This document shows positions 60,497 through 64,000 of a DNA stretch of 64,000 nt, piece after piece. The stretch lies in contig NZ_CP074126.1 of the NCBI RefSeq assembly GCF_018282095.1, positions 2,304,501 through 2,368,500 on the forward strand, read 5' to 3'. The DNA is from Pseudovibrio brasiliensis. Its GTDB lineage: Bacteria; Pseudomonadota; Alphaproteobacteria; Rhizobiales; Stappiaceae. A program made the translations under genes and the position numbers. A model generated the notes under the pieces. It saw only the letters and a list, made by a program, of their open reading frames with translations. It did no database searches and had not been told where the DNA came from. Every line of letters begins with the position of its first letter. Within the stretch, counting starts at the first letter, position 1.

Positions 60497-61714
60497 GTGC
60501 AAGTTGGGTGGAAGAAGTGCAAACAGCATAGATCTCAAGACAACTACAAGCGCTGGATCTCTCTTATCAACTGGAGAGCATTAGCTGTCGCTGTATTGGC
60601 TTCCTGCAGCACACTCGCCCTCCCAGCAGCTCAGGCTGTAGAAATCAAAGCCAAAGCTGCAACACTCTACGATTTCACAAATAAGTCGCTCGTCTTCTCC
60701 AAAAACTCGCAGGTTCTGATGGCCCCGGCCAACCTGACAAAACTGATGACTGCCGTGACCGTTCAGCAGGCCATCCATGCTGGTGACATCACACCACAAA
60801 CCATGTTCAAAGTCAGTGAACATGCCTGGCGCACCGGCGGTGCACCAGCACGTGTCACAACAATGTTTGCGCGCCTGAACTCATCTGTGCCTGTCAATGA
60901 TCTGATGTATGGCCTGATCGTACACAGCGCAAACGATGCTGCAATCATTTTGGCTGAAGGGCTCGCTGGTAGCGAAGAAAACTTTGCCCGGGAAATGAAC
61001 AAGCTGGCCAAGTCCATTGGTATGGAGAACTCAAACTTCACCAATCCAACAGGCTTTCCCGATGAGCATCACAAAACCACACTCGAAGACCTGACTATTC
61101 TCGCCGCCTACGTTCTGGAGCATGAGCCGGAGCTGCATTCCGTCTATGCCATGGATCGCTTCACCTGGAACAAGATCACGCAGCGCAACAAAAACCCGCT
61201 CATACGTGATATCGAAGGACTTGATGGATTTGGTGCCGGGTTCTCTGAGAGAGAGGGCTTCGCAGCGCTCGGAACGCTAGACAGCAACGGTCACCGCTAT
61301 GTTGCAGCAATTGCAGCCTCTCCAACGCTTCAGGATCGTGTTCAGGACATGAAAACCCTGTTGCTGCCCACGTTTTCCGGCCTGAAGCTGCAACAGTTCT
61401 TTCGCAAAGGCGAACTTGTTAGCGATGCGCAAGTCTACGGTGGCAAGAAAACAACCGTATCTTTGAAGACAAATGACGCTGTCGCCACGCTCATCAACCC
61501 GAATGAGAAAGACAAGTATAAGCTGCGTGTTGTCTACAATGGCCCCATTCCAGCACCTATTGAAAAAGGAATGGAAGTGGGAGAACTGCAAGTTCTTTCC
61601 AAAAATGACGTGATTTATCGGGCAACACTGGTTACAGGAGAAGATGTAGCCATTGGAGACCTTCAGGGCCGCGCTTGGGATGCCCTTGGAGAGTTCTTCT
61701 ACCAGTTGTTTTAG
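60497..61714 (+). CDS. D-alanyl-D-alanine carboxypeptidase homolog (DacC/PBP5 type) lacking catalytic motifs
   Basis: 405 aa from GTG 60497 (GGGAG 8 bases upstream; GTG 60434 is less likely). Signal-like helix LAVAVLASCSTLALPAAQA. It has the peptidase S11 fold: LYDFTNKSLVFSKN, SAN motif in GLIVHSANDAAIILAEG (144-146), FTNPTGFPDEHH, and the C-terminal PBP5-type domain. But the SxxK motif reads N79-L-T-K82 (codon AAC at 60731), so the acyl-accepting Ser is absent, and the KTG motif is replaced by D243-G-F (IEGLDGFGAGF). Two of three motifs are lost, so it is unlikely to cut peptidoglycan; it may be a regulatory or structural pseudoenzyme. Leads the tmk-holB-metG operon. Confidence 0.8.
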   Translation: MQVGWKKCKQHRSQDNYKRWISLINWRALAVAVLASCSTLALPAAQAVEIKAKAATLYDFTNKSLVFSKNSQVLMAPANLTKLMTAVTVQQAIHAGDITPQTMFKVSEHAWRTGGAPARVTTMFARLNSSVPVNDLMYGLIVHSANDAAIILAEGLAGSEENFAREMNKLAKSIGMENSNFTNPTGFPDEHHKTTLEDLTILAAYVLEHEPELHSVYAMDRFTWNKITQRNKNPLIRDIEGLDGFGAGFSEREGFAALGTLDSNGHRYVAAIAASPTLQDRVQDMKTLLLPTFSGLKLQQFFRKGELVSDAQVYGGKKTTVSLKTNDAVATLINPNEKDKYKLRVVYNGPIPAPIEKGMEVGELQVLSKNDVIYRATLVTGEDVAIGDLQGRAWDALGEFFYQLF

Positions 61715-61766
61715 CACCGGGTTTCAGCACTATTGAATTCCGAAGGTCTTGGAGGCCTGTTCGACG

Positions 61767-62450
61767 TTGTCGGGTATTTTTATCAGTTTTGAAGGCGGTG
61801 AAGGCGCCGGTAAGTCGACTCAAATCCAGCGCTTGCGCGACAAACTCGCATCCAAAGGGATTGAAGCTGTCACCACACGCGAACCCGGTGGCTCACAAGG
61901 CGCTGAGTTGGTTCGTGAAGTTCTCCTGTCTGGTGCAGCAAAAGACTACGGCGTCACTGCCGAAGCCGTTCTGTTTGCAGCAGCCCGCGCTGACCACATC
62001 GACACACTCATCAAACCGGCGCTCGAGGATGGCAAATGGGTCCTTTGTGACCGCTTTGCAGATTCATCCCGCGTTTATCAGGGCGAATCTGGTGTTCCCA
62101 CACCAACCGTAGAAGCTCTGCAGCAAGTCGCTATCGCAGGTCATAACCCGGATATGACATTGCTCATCAACGTGACGCCCGAAGTTGGCTTGGCGCGCGT
62201 CTCAAAGCGCACAGCTCCCGTTGAGTTTGATGGTCCGGATCGGTTTGAAACAGATACATTGGAAACTCACCGCCGCAGGCAAGAGCTGTTTCTGGAAATG
62301 GCCCGCAATGAGCCAAATCGTATTGTGGTGATTGACGGCGACCAGCCTCAGGATAAGGTAACCGAAGACATCTGGCAGGCGGTACAGGACCGCTTTGCTG
62401 AGCAGATCCAGCAGGAAACAGGCAAACCTGACGTAAACAGGGAAGGGTGA
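61767..62450 (+). CDS. tmk: Thymidylate kinase
   Basis: 227 aa from TTG 61767 (GGAGG 11 bases upstream), giving the usual start (M)SGIFISFEGGEGAGKST; TTG 61749 is an alternative. Phosphorylates dTMP to dTDP. P-loop GGEGAGKST, then TREPGGSQGAELVREVLL, CDRFADSSRVYQG and a lid segment RTAPVEFDGPDRFE. It is followed without gap by holB, a common alphaproteobacterial pair. Confidence 0.95.
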   Translation: MSGIFISFEGGEGAGKSTQIQRLRDKLASKGIEAVTTREPGGSQGAELVREVLLSGAAKDYGVTAEAVLFAAARADHIDTLIKPALEDGKWVLCDRFADSSRVYQGESGVPTPTVEALQQVAIAGHNPDMTLLINVTPEVGLARVSKRTAPVEFDGPDRFETDTLETHRRRQELFLEMARNEPNRIVVIDGDQPQDKVTEDIWQAVQDRFAEQIQQETGKPDVNREG

Positions 62451-62452
62451 GT

Positions 62453-63514
62453 ATGGCCAAAGCTCCCATAATCGAAGAAGTCCCTGAGTTTGACGAGGTC
62501 GACGGCCTGCCGCTCCCACGCGAGCAAACACGTCTTTACGGCCATGAACTGGCTGAAACTGAACTGCTTGATGCCTATAGATCGCAGCGGTTTCATCATG
62601 CCTGGATTCTCGGAGGCCCAAAAGGCATCGGCAAGGCCACGCTCGCATTTCGTTTTGCCCGCTTCATCCTTGAACATCCTGATCGCTTTTCAACACCTGT
62701 CATGGCAGCCAACAGCCTTTACGTTCCACCGGAAAGCCATAGCGCGCAAATGGTTGCCGCAGGTTCTCATGCAGACCTTCTGCATCTGCGCCGCCCATGG
62801 GACCTGAAAGGCAAACGCTTTAAGCGAGATCTTCCAGTCGACGAAGTGCGTAGGACTACAGGTTTCTTTGGCTCTACCGCAGCAGGTGGGAACTGGCGCA
62901 TCTGTATTGTTGATTCTGCCGATGATATGAACCAGTCTGCAGCCAACGCGCTTCTCAAAACTCTTGAAGAACCTCCAAGACAGTCCCTGTTTATTCTGCT
63001 CTCCCACAATCCGGGTCGGTTGCTGCCAACAATCCGATCCAGATGCCGCAAACTCACCATGCGCAAACTGGAAGAGCCAATGATTGAGCATGCCCTTACA
63101 GAAATGGGATGCGGTCCATCAGGGAACACAGAAGCCCTTCACACGCTGGCCGATGGGAGCCTTCGTCAGGCAGTACTGGCCGCAAACGGCGGCGCACTGG
63201 ATATCGCGCAGGAGTTCACCGGGCTAGTTGAAACCATCACAAATCTGGACATGATCCGTGCGCATGGCTTCGCAGATAAGATTGCGGCACGCGGTGCAGA
63301 AGATGCCTGGAACACATTTTTGGAGCTTGCGCGTACATTCTTGAGCAATCAACTGCGTAAAGATGCAAGCACAAAGCCGGATGCGCTTGTCAGGTGGGCT
63401 GACTTGTGGGAAAAGGTTGGCCGCGCTGCTTCAACGGCAGATGCTTTAAACCTCGATCGGAAGCAAGTTGTGTTGACTTTCCTCGTTGACCTGCGGAAAG
63501 CAAGCTCTGGCTGA
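62453..63514 (+). CDS. holB: DNA polymerase III subunit delta-prime
   Basis: 353 aa from ATG 62453 (GGAAGGG upstream), 2 bp after tmk. Clamp-loader AAA+ subunit: HHAWILGGPKGIGKATLAFR Walker-A-like loop, SADDMNQSAANALLKTLEEP with the sensor region, LSHNPGRLLPTIRSRCRKL with the SRC arginine motif. There is no clear zinc module, as in other alphaproteobacterial HolB proteins. Helps open and load the beta clamp. Confidence 0.93.
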   Translation: MAKAPIIEEVPEFDEVDGLPLPREQTRLYGHELAETELLDAYRSQRFHHAWILGGPKGIGKATLAFRFARFILEHPDRFSTPVMAANSLYVPPESHSAQMVAAGSHADLLHLRRPWDLKGKRFKRDLPVDEVRRTTGFFGSTAAGGNWRICIVDSADDMNQSAANALLKTLEEPPRQSLFILLSHNPGRLLPTIRSRCRKLTMRKLEEPMIEHALTEMGCGPSGNTEALHTLADGSLRQAVLAANGGALDIAQEFTGLVETITNLDMIRAHGFADKIAARGAEDAWNTFLELARTFLSNQLRKDASTKPDALVRWADLWEKVGRAASTADALNLDRKQVVLTFLVDLRKASSG

Positions 63515-63592
63515 CGTACGACTGTTATCTTTGAGCCAACACTCAAAGAACTTTCCAGATTTAGATCCCGGATCAAGAGATCACCTTAGGAT

Positions 63593-64000
63593 ATGACAGA
63601 AAAATCGCCTTTCTATATTACAACGGCAATTTCCTACCCAAATGGTGAGCCGCATATCGGCCACGCCTATGAGGCAATTGCAACTGACGTGCTGGCCCGG
63701 TTCCAGAGACTGGATGGCCGTGAAGTACACTTCCTGACTGGTACTGACGTACACGGCCAGAAGATGCTTCAGACCGCCGTCAAGGAAGGCATGTCACCAT
63801 CAGATCTTGCTGACAAGAACTCCAAGCTCTTCCGCGAAATGGTGGAGATGCTCGGCTGTTCCAACGATGATTTCATTCAGACCAATGAAGAGCGTCATTA
63901 CAAATCCTGTCAGGCAATCTGGCAGAAAATGGCTGACGCTGGCGACATCTACAAAGACAGCTACGCCGGTTGGTACTCCGTTCGCGACGAAGCCTACTAT
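63593..64000 (+). CDS. metG: Methionyl-tRNA synthetase, N-terminal part (runs off the window)
   Basis: 136 codons present. Starts [20 protein letters not shown], followed by HIGHAYE, the class I HIGH motif, [11 protein letters not shown] (many MetRS have Glu in place of Val) and a domain start with CPADLAD-like [19 protein letters not shown] lies 3 bases before the ATG. Fourth gene of the dac-tmk-holB-metG run. The KMSKS motif and the rest are outside the window. Confidence 0.93.
   Translation, partial: MTEKSPFYITTAISYPNGEPHIGHAYEAIATDVLARFQRLDGREVHFLTGTDVHGQKMLQTAVKEGMSPSDLADKNSKLFREMVEMLGCSNDDFIQTNEERHYKSCQAIWQKMADAGDIYKDSYAGWYSVRDEAYY

Overview
The window looks like a chromosomal piece of a marine, denitrification-capable alphaproteobacterium. 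Gene content (ExoR, a five-gene biotin operon ending in bioZ, the carboxyspermidine route, nosRZDFYL) and moderate GC suggest the Pseudovibrio/Stappiaceae neighbourhood. That placement is inference from gene content; no database was searched.

Layout. 1-7.5 kb is housekeeping: a DEAD-box helicase start, parE, exoR, three tandem tRNA-Pro(TGG) genes, a Pit phosphate transporter, an NDUFS4-like complex I protein and tRNA-Arg(TCT). From 7.53 to 17.99 kb an element sits at the 3' end of tRNA-Arg between two copies of an 18-bp att core. It is the wreck of a P2-like prophage: a 5'-truncated integrase fused to a truncated tape-measure gene, gpU, gpX, a frameshifted gpD, and an intact-looking lysozyme/spanin/holin-like lysis set. 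It also carries two cargo genes: a proteasome-fold (Ntn hydrolase) protein with a C-terminal zinc ribbon, and a large autotransporter.

18.3-23.3 kb is bioBFDAZ. 23.3-26.2 kb holds a YceI-cytochrome c fusion divergent from an ECF sigma/anti-sigma pair, then a MarR regulator. 26.2-37.7 kb is an iron locus: a TonB receptor, ferritin, an AraC regulator, a catecholate-type TonB receptor, a secreted Fes-like esterase and a complete ABC importer. The set implies trilactone siderophore import, periplasmic hydrolysis and transport of the product to the cytoplasm. A dyad motif (TAGATGCA-N2-TGCATCTA) recurs in its intergenic regions. acnB follows; its sequence recalls Bacteroidota versions. Next come an IS3-family (IS407-like) element and tRNA-Lys.

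43.5-51.2 kb is the nitrous oxide reductase cluster nosRZDFYL (no nosX in view). After a small AT-rich stretch with an XRE regulator and an orphan gene, 53.0-58.2 kb is a complete arginine-to-spermidine operon: speA, carboxyspermidine dehydrogenase, carboxyspermidine decarboxylase, speB. The end carries tRNA-Ser, rlpA, a DacC-type carboxypeptidase homolog that lacks two of its three catalytic motifs, tmk, holB and the start of metG.

The main leads are the phage-borne Ntn hydrolase/zinc-ribbon protein, the apparently dead D,D-carboxypeptidase homolog, the shared dyad in the iron locus, and the possible foreign origin of acnB.
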